The notes: generated from the sequence alone by a model not told the origin. A stretch of DNA of 43,008 nt from Notoacmeibacter sp. (GCA_019912385.1 JAIOIW010000029.1:1-43008); one strand, 5' to 3'; shown: positions 26,604 to 34,920, numbered from the stretch's first letter. Made by a program: numbers and translations.

Positions 26604-27488
26604 TCAGGCGCCGAGCGCCGCCTTGCTGGCTTCCAGGAAGGCCTTCAGCGCGACGGGCTTTGCGCCCGACAGCTTTTCGGCATCGTCCGTGACCATGGCG
26701 ATCTTGCCTTCGCGCGTATTGGTGTCGAAGGAGACGAAGGTGGGAATGAACGGCGCGGGAACGCCGGCCGCAGCCATTCCGCCTGCCAGCTGCTCATCAT
26801 CGAGATGGATGACGGCAAGCGGCTTGCCGGTGACCTCGGCGACCTGCGCCGCGATTTCGTCGGTCGTGTAGGCAGTCAGGCCGGTCAGCGTGTGGGTGAC
26901 GTTGCCGTCGCCGGGCGATACCAGGCCTGCGGCGATGGCGCGGGCGATGTCGTCGCGGCCGATATGGGCGATCACGCCTTCGCCCGCGGCGCTGTACCAT
27001 TGGCCGCTGGCGACGGCCTGGGGCAGGCTCATGAACAGGTTTTCCATGTACCAGCCATTACGGAAGATGGTGTAGGCGAGGCCCGACGCCTTGATCGCCT
27101 CCTCGGTGCCGAAGTGATCGGGCCCGAAGGTGATCTTGTTGTCGTCGGCGCTCGGCATGGAGGTGTAGAGGATGCGGCCGACGCCGGCCTTCTTCGCCGC
27201 ATCGACAGCGGCGGTGTGCTGCTTGAGCCGTATTCCGGGAACGTCGAGCCGGTCGGTGGAGATGATCAGGACACGGTCGATGCCTGCAAAGCTGTCGACC
27301 AGCGCCACGTCGTCGAAGTCGACCGTGCGGGTTTCGACGCCGCGCGCGGCGAAACCGGCGAGCCTGGCGGTGTCGCGCGAGCCGGCGACAATGTTGGCGG
27401 CCGGCAAGTTGAACGTGTCGAGCAGGTGCTTGACCACGAGGCTTCCGAGTTGGCCGGAGGCGCCGGTTACGAGCAGTTTCGCGCTCAT
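26604..27488 (-). CDS. NmrA-like/QOR2-type NAD(P)H quinone oxidoreductase
   Basis: The product has 294 aa. The nucleotide-binding GASGQLG occurs at residues 9-15, in an atypical SDR without the YxxxK catalytic pair. Length and layout (VDFDDVALVDSFAGIDRVLIIS; FRNGWYMENLFMSLPQAVASGQWYSAAGEGVIAHIGRDDIARAIA) fit the YtfG/QOR2 group that reduces quinones or electrophiles. It is divergent from an HxlR regulator gene with two inverted repeats in the shared 149-bp region, a pairing often seen for electrophile-responsive systems. The terminal residues EASKAALGA are unremarkable. Confidence 0.9.
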   Translation of the reverse strand: MSAKLLVTGASGQLGSLVVKHLLDTFNLPAANIVAGSRDTARLAGFAARGVETRTVDFDDVALVDSFAGIDRVLIISTDRLDVPGIRLKQHTAAVDAAKKAGVGRILYTSMPSADDNKITFGPDHFGTEEAIKASGLAYTIFRNGWYMENLFMSLPQAVASGQWYSAAGEGVIAHIGRDDIARAIAAGLVSPGDGNVTHTLTGLTAYTTDEIAAQVAEVTGKPLAVIHLDDEQLAGGMAAAGVPAPFIPTFVSFDTNTREGKIAMVTDDAEKLSGAKPVALKAFLEASKAALGA

Positions 27489-27528
27489 GTTTGTTTCCTT
27501 TCGGTTTTGGTATAAAATGATTACAAAA

Positions 27529-27560
27529 TCTCATATGAGATGCAGCTCTCGATTTGAGAG
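27529..27560. promoter_or_regulatory. Candidate HxlR operators between the divergent genes
   Basis: A perfect 12-bp palindrome TCTCATATGAGA (27529-27540) is followed 5 bp later by CTCTC-N5-GAGAG (27546-27560). Both share a TCTC/GAGA half-site. They sit in an AT-rich patch between the oxidoreductase ATG (27488) and the regulator ATG (27638), where an HxlR dimer could control both promoters. Confidence 0.5.
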
Positions 27561-27637
27561 TTAGCGCAACATAATCATTCCGGCCGGCGGGAAAAGAAGG
27601 CAGTATTTCCACCGATAGTTACGTGAAAGGAACCGCC

Positions 27638-28033
27638 ATGGACGCCAAGATGACGTTTTCCGCCCAGCTGCGCATGGTGGTGGACAACGGCTCGCTGGAA
27701 AATTGTCCGGTGCGCCAGGTGATGCAGGGCATATTCGGCAAGTGGAGCACGCTGCTGTTGCTGGCGCTGGCCGAAAAGCCCTACCGCTTCGGCGAACTGC
27801 GCCGGCTGGTGCCCGACATCTCGCAGCGCATGCTGACCCAGACGCTGCGCGACCTGGAGCGCGACGGCTATGTCTATCGCGAGGTCTATCCGACCAAGCC
27901 GCCGAGCGTGGAGTACGGGCTCACCGAGCTTGGCTATTCGATGCTGAAGCCGCTCACCGGACTGGTCGAATGGGCGAGCGGCAACTTCGAAGCGGTGAAA
28001 GAGGCAAGGGACAAGTTCGATCGGGCGGGGTAG
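27638..28033 (+). CDS. HxlR-family winged-helix regulator
   Basis: The product is 131 aa from the ATG at 27638, with AAAGGA at 27626-27631. The family signature [79 protein letters not shown] is clear. It has a single cysteine, Cys24, at the position used for redox or electrophile sensing in several HxlR proteins. It probably represses the divergent oxidoreductase gene and itself. Confidence 0.93.
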   Translation: MDAKMTFSAQLRMVVDNGSLENCPVRQVMQGIFGKWSTLLLLALAEKPYRFGELRRLVPDISQRMLTQTLRDLERDGYVYREVYPTKPPSVEYGLTELGYSMLKPLTGLVEWASGNFEAVKEARDKFDRAG

Positions 28034-28281
28034 GGGGAGCCGGCACATGCAGGTGCAGTCCGGGCAGCAACTGGCCGTGCGCCTCGTACCCCTTGTTGAC
28101 GGCAGGCGTCAGTGCATTGATTGTCTTAGGTCAGGCGTCGTTTCATGACGCCGAAATCAAGATCGAAAAATCCGCTTGCCAGGGTATGGTTTGGGGCGCC
28201 TTTGCGATGACTAGCGGGTTTTCCGTCCGCTGGCGCGGCAGCCGGCGCGCTGACGCCGCCTGACGAGAGAGGCGGGGGCAG

Positions 28282-28647
28282 TCAGGACATGCGATCAGGG
28301 ATTGCCAGCGGGCAGGCGTGTTCCAGCATCGTGGCAAGGCGCGCACGCAGATCCTGCATATCGGCAATCCGCCTGTCGATCGCATCGAGCTTCCCGCTCA
28401 GGATATCGACAATGCGCTGCTGCGAAATACTCCCGCCGTCGAGCGCGGGCAGCTCGGCTCCGATCTCGGACAGGGTGAAGCCCAGCTTTTGAGCCATGCG
28501 GACAAAGGAAACGATAATCGCCGCTTCCTCCGGGTAGTCCCGATAGCCGTTCGGTCCGCGCGCTGGGCGTATCAGGCCGCGTTTTTCGTAGAAACGCAAT
28601 GTGTCGCGGCTGACACCCGACGCCACGGCCAGTTCGCCGATCTTCAT
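28282..28647 (-). CDS. MerR-family regulator
   Basis: The product is 121 aa. The DNA-binding head MKIGELAVASGVSRDTLRFYEKRGLIRPARGPNGYRDYPEEAA is classic. The dimerisation helix (SGKLDAIDRRIADMQDLRARLATML) is followed by a short tail with a single Cys (EHACPLAIPD). The two-cysteine metal loops of CueR or ZntR and the SoxR cluster are absent, so metal specificity is not supported. The gene starts 13 bp from a MerR-type promoter serving the divergent membrane protein gene. Confidence 0.92.
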   Translation of the reverse strand: MKIGELAVASGVSRDTLRFYEKRGLIRPARGPNGYRDYPEEAAIIVSFVRMAQKLGFTLSEIGAELPALDGGSISQQRIVDILSGKLDAIDRRIADMQDLRARLATMLEHACPLAIPDRMS

Positions 28648-28657
28648 GCTACACCCC

Positions 28658-28689
28658 TTGACCTTGGACCTTACTCCAAGGTCTAAATA
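28658..28689 (+). promoter_or_regulatory. MerR-type promoter with elongated spacer and dyad operator
   Basis: The -35 TTGACC (28658-28663) and the -10 CTAAAT/TAAATA (28683-28689) are 19-20 bp apart, too far for unassisted sigma-70 recognition. Between them lies a dyad GACCTTGGA-N6-TCCAAGGTC (28660-28683). This is the architecture that MerR proteins activate by twisting DNA. It drives the plus-strand membrane protein gene at 28721. Confidence 0.8.
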
Positions 28690-28720
28690 TGTCGGCATCC
28701 GCAATCAATGGAGAAACCGG

Positions 28721-29134
28721 ATGCTGAACGAAGCAAATTATCTGCGTATCGTGCGCGCAAGCGCCATCTACGATCTTGTGGTCACCGCACCCTTTGCCAC
28801 GCCTTGGACGGCTGCACTGATTACCGACTGGTTCAGGCAAATCCACGCCCGACTCGGCCTTTCCGGGACGCTGCCCGTCCTCGATCCGACCCACATCTTC
28901 TTTGCCAACCTGATGGGCACGGTGGTGTTGATATGGTCAGTCGTACGGCTTCATCTCAACATGTCTGTTCTCGGCCGCTATGATGCCGCGGGGCGCATGC
29001 TGTTTTCGGCCTGGATGCTCTACGGCCTCGCCGCGGGAATGAGCCGGATCGTCGTCCCCTTGCTGATTGTCGAGATTGCTTTCGGCGTGCTGCAATTGCT
29101 GCCGTACAAGGCGGTCATCGCCAAACCCGCTTGA
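28721..29134 (+). CDS. Four-helix membrane protein under MerR control
   Basis: The product is 137 aa from the ATG at 28721, preceded by GGAG. Membrane segments are visible (SAIYDLVVTAPFATPWTAALI; THIFFANLMGTVVLIWSVVRL; MLFSAWMLYGLAAGM; VPLLIVEIAFGVLQLLPY). I do not recognise the family with certainty. It is the only obvious target of the MerR promoter. A TetR operator begins 3 bp after its stop codon. Confidence 0.8.
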   Translation: MLNEANYLRIVRASAIYDLVVTAPFATPWTAALITDWFRQIHARLGLSGTLPVLDPTHIFFANLMGTVVLIWSVVRLHLNMSVLGRYDAAGRMLFSAWMLYGLAAGMSRIVVPLLIVEIAFGVLQLLPYKAVIAKPA

Positions 29135-29136
29135 CG

Positions 29137-29159
29137 CTGTACCGTACGGTACGGTACAG
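29137..29159. promoter_or_regulatory. Perfect 23-bp palindrome, likely TetR autoregulatory operator
   Basis: Arms CTGTACCGTAC and GTACGGTACAG surround a central G. It lies 8 bp before the ATG of the TetR-family gene (29167) and directly after TTGACG (29131-29136), which could serve as the -35 box. Repressor bound here would block the promoter. Confidence 0.75.
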
Positions 29160-29166
29160 GGCATGC

Positions 29167-29820
29167 ATGAATGCGATCAGCCAGGCAGAGACGGATTTTT
29201 CACCGCGCCAGCGCGAGGTGCTGGATGCCGTTCTCGCCTTGATGGTGGAGGAGGGGGACGCCTTCTCAACCGCCAAGGTCGCGCGGGCGGCGGCCTGCTC
29301 CAAGGAAACGCTGTACAAGTGGTTCGGCGACCGTGACGGTCTCTTGACGGCGACGGTGCGCTGGCAGGCCTCGAAGGTGAAGATGCCGGAGATGCCCAAG
29401 GCGGGGCTGACGCGCGAGGCGTTGCGTGGAGGTTTGGCCGAATTCGCCGCAAGCTGGCTGACGGTGATCACCGGGGATCTTTCGATCGCGCTGAACCGCG
29501 CGGCGGTCGCCCATGCCGGCTCGGGCAAGAGCCGGCTGGGCGAGATTGTGCTGACCAACGGGCCTTACGCGATGGCGCGGCGCCTCGAGCCATTGTTTGC
29601 CGCCGGGCGGGCGGCGGGCCTGCTGGCGTTTGACCGGACTGAAGACGTCTTCCGCGCCTTCTTCGGTCTCGTGGTCGGGGATACGCAGATCCGCGTACTG
29701 CTGGGCGAAAGCCAGCGGCTGACGGACGAGGAAATCGGCCAGCGCGCGCAAGCGGCGGCGGAAAGATTTCTGGCCCTGTTCGGGAAGGGCAAGGCGGGAA
29801 GGGAATTGCCGGCCGCGTGA
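29167..29820 (+). CDS. TetR/AcrR-family regulator upstream of ilvC
   Basis: The product is 217 aa. The N-terminal helix-turn-helix DAVLALMVEEGDAFSTAKVARAAACSKETLYKWFGDRDGLL is typical. The C-terminal ligand domain is helical and has no recognisable specificity. The start at 29167 immediately follows a perfect palindromic operator. The stop is 42 bp from ilvC in the same direction, so ilvC may be co-transcribed and indirectly under its control. No ligand can be assigned. Confidence 0.93.
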   Translation: MNAISQAETDFSPRQREVLDAVLALMVEEGDAFSTAKVARAAACSKETLYKWFGDRDGLLTATVRWQASKVKMPEMPKAGLTREALRGGLAEFAASWLTVITGDLSIALNRAAVAHAGSGKSRLGEIVLTNGPYAMARRLEPLFAAGRAAGLLAFDRTEDVFRAFFGLVVGDTQIRVLLGESQRLTDEEIGQRAQAAAERFLALFGKGKAGRELPAA

Positions 29821-30882
<1,062 letters not shown>

Positions 30883-30940
30883 GCCCGATCCACGGTTTTT
30901 CGCTTGCGCGTCCTCGGGCCGGCCCTGCGGGCGCGCGGGT

Positions 30941-30980
30941 GATCTCCGCCAACAAGCTGGTCGACAAGGAAAAGAACTAA
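30941..30980 (+). pseudogene. Detached second copy of the ilvC 3' end
   Basis: Bases 30941-30980 repeat 30843-30882 with an offset of exactly 98 bp. They encode [12 protein letters not shown]-stop compared with [12 protein letters not shown]-stop in the true gene. There are four substitutions in 40 bp: one synonymous (GTG/GTC), a GCC to GAA codon change, and TGA to TAA. The relic has no start or upstream coding sequence. Confidence 0.8.
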
Positions 30981-31023
30981 AACCAGTCCGAAATCCGGCC
31001 CGGGCGGGCTGCAATCGGCGACT

Positions 31024-31078
31024 TCTCATGCTTCCGGTGCTCATGTACCTCATGTACGCTGCGCTCCGGATCATGAGA
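31024..31078. repeat. Extragenic palindromic element with internal CTCATGTAC direct repeat
   Basis: Outer arms TCTCATGCTTCCGG (31024-31037) and CCGGATCATGAGA (31066-31078) pair with one bulge and one mismatch. Inside, CTCATGTAC is repeated back to back (31040-31048, 31049-31057), each carrying GTAC. It resembles hairpin-forming intergenic repeats I have seen in rhizobial genomes. No gene is encoded here. Confidence 0.5.
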
Positions 31079-31141
31079 GTTCACCGTTTTCGCCTCGCCC
31101 GGACGAATTTCGATCCAGGTTTTCCGCGATCAGCGGATGGA

Positions 31142-31170
31142 GCCGCGGCGGCAGTGCCGCGGCCCTTTTT
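31142..31170 (+). terminator. Intrinsic terminator-like hairpin
   Basis: GCCGCGGC (31142-31149) pairs with GCCGCGGC (31156-31163), loop GGCAGT, followed by CC and five T residues (31166-31170). It lies between ilvC and the small membrane protein gene and could end the TetR-ilvC transcript. Confidence 0.55.
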
Positions 31171-31230
31171 CCGCCGGTTGCACGGCGCCGCCGATTCGAA
31201 CATGGCCGACCCTGACTGGAGACGACCGGG

Positions 31231-31449
31231 ATGGACGCACTGACGCTGTTCGGATTGCTGGCGGTCACCGCCATGCTGGTCACCTATGCACTGGAGGAGC
31301 GCAGCGCGTGGTTCGTGCTGGCCTTCGCCGGCGCCTGCCTGCTCGCCTCGATTTACGGATTCCTGCAAGGCGCGTGGCCGTTCGGCGTCGTTGAGGCGAT
31401 CTGGGCGATGGTGGCTGTGCAGCGGTGGCGGCAACGATCGATGCAATGA
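31231..31449 (+). CDS. Small membrane protein of unknown function (72 aa)
   Basis: Two membrane helices are predicted (LTLFGLLAVTAMLVTYAL and AWFVLAFAGACLLASIYGFL), with a third short hydrophobic stretch (PFGVVEAIWAMVAVQRW). CTGGAGACGACCGGG precedes the ATG at 31231. I do not recognise a family. Similar short proteins are common in alphaproteobacteria next to unrelated genes. Coding potential is moderate. Confidence 0.65.
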   Translation: MDALTLFGLLAVTAMLVTYALEERSAWFVLAFAGACLLASIYGFLQGAWPFGVVEAIWAMVAVQRWRQRSMQ

Positions 31450-31518
31450 AAGCTCTCGAAAGCCGTCCAGGCCCGCGCGCCCCATTGCCACTGCGACAAG
31501 AATCTTCATCCAATATAG

Positions 31519-31533
31519 GTCAATAATATTGAC
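31519..31533. promoter_or_regulatory. Perfect 15-bp palindrome upstream of the aminotransferase
   Basis: GTCAATA-A-TATTGAC is a perfect dyad in an AT-rich patch 56 bp before the chosen start at 31589. It is a likely operator for a dimeric regulator; no regulator gene is adjacent. Confidence 0.5.
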
Positions 31534-31588
31534 TTAAATTGCTTTTGGGCGCATGAACCGCGCCACTTTCTGTCAAGTGGAGCCGGTC

Positions 31589-32800
31589 ATGGTGTCTGAT
31601 CCCCGTTTTGCCTCGCGCGAGAGCCGCATGAAGGCCTCGGAAATTCGCGAACTGCTGAAGCTGCTCGATCAGCCCGACATCATCTCGTTTGCCGGCGGAA
31701 TTCCCGATGCGAAGCTGTTTCCCGCCGATGCCTTTGCCGCTGCCTATGGCAAGGCACTGAGCGAGGGCGCGCGCGCTGCGTCGCTGCAATATTCGCCGTC
31801 GGAAGGGCACAAGGGCCTGCGCGAATGGATCGTGGGCGAGATGGCCGGGATCGGCATCGCCTGCGGCCTCGACAACATCGTCATCACCTCGGGCTCGCAA
31901 CAGGCGCTGGACTATCTCGGCAAGCTGTTTCTTTCACCCGGCGACACGGCGCTGGTAACCTGGCCGACCTATCTGGGCGCATTGCAGGCCTTCAACGCCT
32001 ACGAACCCAGCTATGACAGGCTCGACCCGATGGGCAACCGCTCGGCGGCGGAATATGCCGAAACCGCGCGCGACAATGGCGGGCGGGTGAAATTCGCCTA
32101 CATGTCGGTCGATTTCGCCAACCCGACCGGCGAGACCATGACGCTGGCACAACGCAACCGGGTATTGGATCTCGCCGACGAACTCGATATCGCGGTCATC
32201 GAGGACGGCGCCTACCAGTCGCTGCGCTACGACGGCGATGCGATCCCGCCGGTCCTCGCGCTGGAGATCGAACGCAAGGGCGATATCGACGCCTGCCGCA
32301 CGATCTATTGCGGGTCGTTTTCCAAGACGCTGGCGCCTGGCCTGCGTATCGGCTGGGTGTGCGCTGCCCGCGACGTGATCTCGAAGCTCGTCATCCTCAA
32401 GCAGGCCGGCGATTTGCATACCTCCACCATCAACCAGGTTGCGATGAACGATGTCGCGCGCACCGTGTTTTCGGACCAGGTGGAGAAAGTACGCGCCACC
32501 TATGCGGCGCGGCGCGACCATTTGCTTGCGGCGCTGAAGCGAGAAATGCCCGACGGCGTGCGCTGGACCGTACCGGAAGGCGGTATGTTCATCTGGGTGA
32601 CGTTGCCCGAAGGCATGGACGGCGCAGCATTGCTGGAAGCCTCGATCGCGAGCGCGCGGGTGGCCTTCGTGCCGGGGCAGGCCTTCTTCGCCGACGGGAC
32701 GGGTGCAAACACGATACGGCTGTCGTTCTCCTGCGCTTCGGAAACCATGATAGACGTGGGCATCGGCCGGTTGGCCAGGCTGATCCGGGAGCAGGGATAG
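31589..32800 (+). CDS. PLP-dependent aminotransferase (class I/II, LysN/2-aminoadipate-like)
   Basis: The product is 403 aa from the ATG at 31589, chosen because GGAG at 31579-31582 is spaced 6 nt; an ATG at 31553 has no such site. It begins MVSDPRFASRESRMKASEIRELLKLLDQPDIISFAGGIPDAKLFP, typical of the fold-type I group with LysN, kynurenine/alpha-aminoadipate and MocR-related aminotransferases. The PLP lysine lies in CGSFSKTLAPGLRIGWV; ITSGSQQALDYLGKLF binds the cofactor phosphate. Substrate unknown: a 2-oxo acid/amino acid pair such as 2-aminoadipate or branched/aromatic amino acids is possible. Confidence 0.9.
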   Translation: MVSDPRFASRESRMKASEIRELLKLLDQPDIISFAGGIPDAKLFPADAFAAAYGKALSEGARAASLQYSPSEGHKGLREWIVGEMAGIGIACGLDNIVITSGSQQALDYLGKLFLSPGDTALVTWPTYLGALQAFNAYEPSYDRLDPMGNRSAAEYAETARDNGGRVKFAYMSVDFANPTGETMTLAQRNRVLDLADELDIAVIEDGAYQSLRYDGDAIPPVLALEIERKGDIDACRTIYCGSFSKTLAPGLRIGWVCAARDVISKLVILKQAGDLHTSTINQVAMNDVARTVFSDQVEKVRATYAARRDHLLAALKREMPDGVRWTVPEGGMFIWVTLPEGMDGAALLEASIASARVAFVPGQAFFADGTGANTIRLSFSCASETMIDVGIGRLARLIREQG

Positions 32801-32805
32801 CCAAG

Positions 32806-32874
32806 ACCGGCGCGCCGGGGAGAGCGACGCGCCGGTGCACACTGAGCCCGTTAAGAGGAGGGGAGCGAGCTCAG
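32806..32874 (-). ncRNA. ar14/cuckoo-like anti-Shine-Dalgarno RNA element, copy 1
   Basis: On the minus strand this 69-nt element folds into two hairpins. The first has arms CTGAGC/GCTCAG with the loop containing TCCCCTCCTC. The second has arms ACCGGCGCG/CGCGCCGGT and a 13-nt loop TCGCTCTCCCCGG. The first loop's CCUCC is complementary to ribosome binding sites, as in the alphaproteobacterial ar14/CcsR (cuckoo) small RNAs. It starts 10 nt after the stop codon of the membrane protein at 32885, so it may be a 3'-UTR-derived RNA or terminator. A near-copy lies at 34314. Family assignment is by resemblance only. Confidence 0.5.
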
Positions 32875-32884
32875 AGGTTCGCGA

Positions 32885-34102
32885 TCATTCCGCGGGAACC
32901 AGCTCCGCGGGTCTTTCCGGTTCGTCGCCCAGGTGTTTGCGGTTCAGCCTGAAATAGACCTGGATGGTCTTGAGCTGCAGCGCGACGAGCGGCACGTAGA
33001 GCGCGAAATAGGCGATCGAGAACTTCGCCAGCACGCCGAGGCCGACGAGGCCCGGATTGATGACGAAATTGGCGAAGACGAACAGCGCCACGCCGGGGCA
33101 GATCAGGGCGTAGGAACCAGGCGACTTTCGTGGCCCGGAGACGAAGTGCTCAAAATAGCCGAAGCGCCTCATGACCGCGTAGCCCAGCAGGCCGAAGACG
33201 AGCTGTATGGCGAACAGGAAGGTGAGGAAAGCGAAGGCCGATCCCGCTGCCCACTCGACGCCGAAATTATGCACCAGCGCCATATTGAGACGGTAGAGCG
33301 CAATGCCGACGACCGTGATGAACGGAATGATGATCCACAGCGTCGGCGAGGTTTCCTTTTCCGCCGCGTTTTCCATCATGGCGCGGAATCCCATGACCAG
33401 CATCATCGCGCCGAAGATGATGGCGGCCATGACGAAAAGGGCCGTGCCCATGAAAGCGATGGCCGACACGAGCTTGTTGTGGGTCATTACGGCTGACGCG
33501 GAAAAGCCGACGCCGATCATCGCGAATGCGAAGACGGAGAGCATCTGCCCGAAAGAGTTGTTCTTGGCGCAGGTGAAGCCGCCGACCGTCAGCACGCGGC
33601 CGAAGAAGTCGAGGAAAATACGGAAGGCATAGACGCCGATCGCCGCGAATGCGAGGATCGCAGCCGGGAACAGATATTCGGCGACTTCCCAGAGATTGGG
33701 GACGAATACGGCGCCGACGATAAAGGCGACATTGACCGTCATCGCCAACGACAGGGGAATCGCCATCAACTGGCTTTCCGCGTTGGTCTTGACGAACCTG
33801 GCGAAGGCGTCGGTTTCGCGCCAGGCGCGGTATTGCCGGAAGTTCCAGATCAGCGTGCGCAGATGGGTGAATGAAAAGTAGAGGATTCCGAGCAGTGAGG
33901 CCAGGATCATCGCCTGCATTGCGATCGAACCGTCCTGGAATGCCGGAACGAGGGTCGAATAGGACGGGATCGGCTGGCCCTTGTGGGGCGTCATCCACAA
34001 CAGGTACATGAAAAACGAGATCGCCAATCCGCCAGCCCCAAGGCTTGACAGAAAATAGAGCGGGGAGAATTGCTCCCGCTTGGGTTGGGACGTGAATCGC
34101 AT
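32885..34102 (-). CDS. Polytopic membrane protein (possibly TsoY-like)
   Basis: The product is 405 aa with about ten membrane helices. The start at 34102 has GGAGGT upstream. It resembles what I recall as TsoY-family (seleno)proteins; the conserved-looking TVGGFTCAKNNSFGQML segment holds Cys178 at a site where selenoprotein relatives may have Sec. That identification is tentative. Termini are polar (N-terminal MRFTSQPKREQFSP, C-terminal GDEPERPAELVPAE). No partner enzyme is adjacent. It is bracketed on both sides by the anti-SD RNA elements and preceded by an inverted repeat. It might be a transporter or a thiol/redox membrane protein. Confidence 0.8.
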   Translation of the reverse strand: MRFTSQPKREQFSPLYFLSSLGAGGLAISFFMYLLWMTPHKGQPIPSYSTLVPAFQDGSIAMQAMILASLLGILYFSFTHLRTLIWNFRQYRAWRETDAFARFVKTNAESQLMAIPLSLAMTVNVAFIVGAVFVPNLWEVAEYLFPAAILAFAAIGVYAFRIFLDFFGRVLTVGGFTCAKNNSFGQMLSVFAFAMIGVGFSASAVMTHNKLVSAIAFMGTALFVMAAIIFGAMMLVMGFRAMMENAAEKETSPTLWIIIPFITVVGIALYRLNMALVHNFGVEWAAGSAFAFLTFLFAIQLVFGLLGYAVMRRFGYFEHFVSGPRKSPGSYALICPGVALFVFANFVINPGLVGLGVLAKFSIAYFALYVPLVALQLKTIQVYFRLNRKHLGDEPERPAELVPAE

Positions 34103-34120
34103 GTGCTACCTCCATGATAG

Positions 34121-34144
34121 ATGAACATATCTAGAGGTGTTCAT
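34121..34144. promoter_or_regulatory. Inverted repeat upstream of the membrane protein
   Basis: ATGAACA (34121-34127) and TGTTCAT (34138-34144) are perfect 7-bp arms 10 bp apart, located 19-42 bp upstream of the start codon at 34102. The geometry suits an ArsR- or TetR-type dimer operator. Confidence 0.5.
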
Positions 34145-34313
34145 GTAAATTAATTCGTTTTGGACGCAATGTCAGAATTGTCGCACCCGGAACCGCGGCA
34201 TTTTCCGGGCAAGGAAGAACCGGGCCACCGCGGGATAGGCCGTGTTTCGCGACCCGGAGAACAGTCGATCCGGTGCCGTGGTGGAAAGCCGGTGCAACAG
34301 GCGGTGAAAACGA

Positions 34314-34384
34314 ACCGGCGCGCCGGGGAGAACAGCGCGCCGGTATTCATGAGCCCAGACGGGAGGAGGGGTGCCTGGGGCTCA
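34314..34384 (-). ncRNA. ar14/cuckoo-like anti-Shine-Dalgarno RNA, copy 2
   Basis: On the minus strand this 71-nt element has the same two hairpins as copy 1. The first has arms TGAGCCC/GGGCTCA with CACCCCTCCTCCCG in the loop. The second has arms ACCGGCGCG/CGCGCCGGT with loop CTGTTCTCCCCGG, identical in arm sequence and loop length to copy 1, then TTCGTTTT as a weak U tract. A plausible promoter (34397-34425) lies immediately upstream, so this copy looks like a free-standing small RNA of about 75-80 nt. The CCUCCUCCC loop could base-pair with mRNA ribosome binding sites. Confidence 0.6.
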
Positions 34385-34396
34385 AGGTGTAATCAT

Positions 34397-34425
34397 ATAT
34401 ATATTAAAACATAAATAGATGTAAA
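34397..34425 (-). promoter_or_regulatory. Candidate promoter of the copy-2 small RNA
   Basis: Read on the minus strand, TTTACA (34425-34420) and ATATAT (34402-34397) are 17 bp apart in a strongly AT-rich tract unlike the surrounding DNA. TATGAT (34397-34392) is an alternative -10. Transcription would begin near 34385-34390, at the 5' edge of the first hairpin. Confidence 0.5.
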
Positions 34426-34612
34426 TACTTTATCGTATTTCCGGTTCTGGAAACCTGCGGTACCGCACTGCGTCAGAAAATGGCACAGCGGCCGGCAGCG
34501 ATTGCCACCCGCCCTGGCGCCCGATGCCTGAAAGCCGATAGGTGGTTCATCGCGATACAACCATGGATGGCATGAATTATGCGAGGGACGAGCAGCAACA
34601 GGAGCCAATGCG
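34426..34612. other. Intergenic stretch before the PilZ gene
   Basis: About 190 bases lie between the small RNA promoter and the PilZ ATG at 34613. I see no coding frame or repeat. AGGAGCCA just before 34613 is the PilZ ribosome binding site. Confidence 0.4.
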
Positions 34613-34900
34613 ATGATGACAGTCCTCGAAAGCCAAAACCGGCCCGTCGAAGTCCCCGTTGAACGGCGCAATACCCGCCGCACGCGCTCCTTCAAGGGTG
34701 CGGTTCTGAGGTTCAATAACGGCTATTCGGCGCTGAGCGCGGTGATCAAGAACCAGTCGGAGGGAGGCGCCATGCTGGTCATGGGAGACACGGTCGGCGT
34801 GCCTTGCGATGCGATGATGGAGATCAATGGCGAAGGCAGGGCGCGGCCGGTGCATCTGATCTGGCGGGAGCCGGAACGCATGGGCGTGCGCTTCGATTGA
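34613..34900 (+). CDS. PilZ-domain protein 1
   Basis: The product has 95 aa, a single PilZ domain. The c-di-GMP-binding RxxxR lies in VERRNTRRTRSF and the second motif (D/N)xSxxG in KNQSEGGAML. The end HLIWREPERMGVRFD is the usual last strand. It should be a c-di-GMP receptor; the target is unknown. It faces a second PilZ gene convergently, only 20 bp apart. Confidence 0.9.
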   Translation: MMTVLESQNRPVEVPVERRNTRRTRSFKGAVLRFNNGYSALSAVIKNQSEGGAMLVMGDTVGVPCDAMMEINGEGRARPVHLIWREPERMGVRFD

Positions 34901-34920
34901 AATGCCCCGCGGGGGCGAGC

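Noticed and set aside
28132-28152. GGCGTC/GACGCC hairpin and a 21-codon basic frame after the HxlR gene
   Set aside because: The hairpin has a 6-bp stem and no T tract, and the short frame (MTPKSRSKNPLARVW...) has no ribosome binding site or context.
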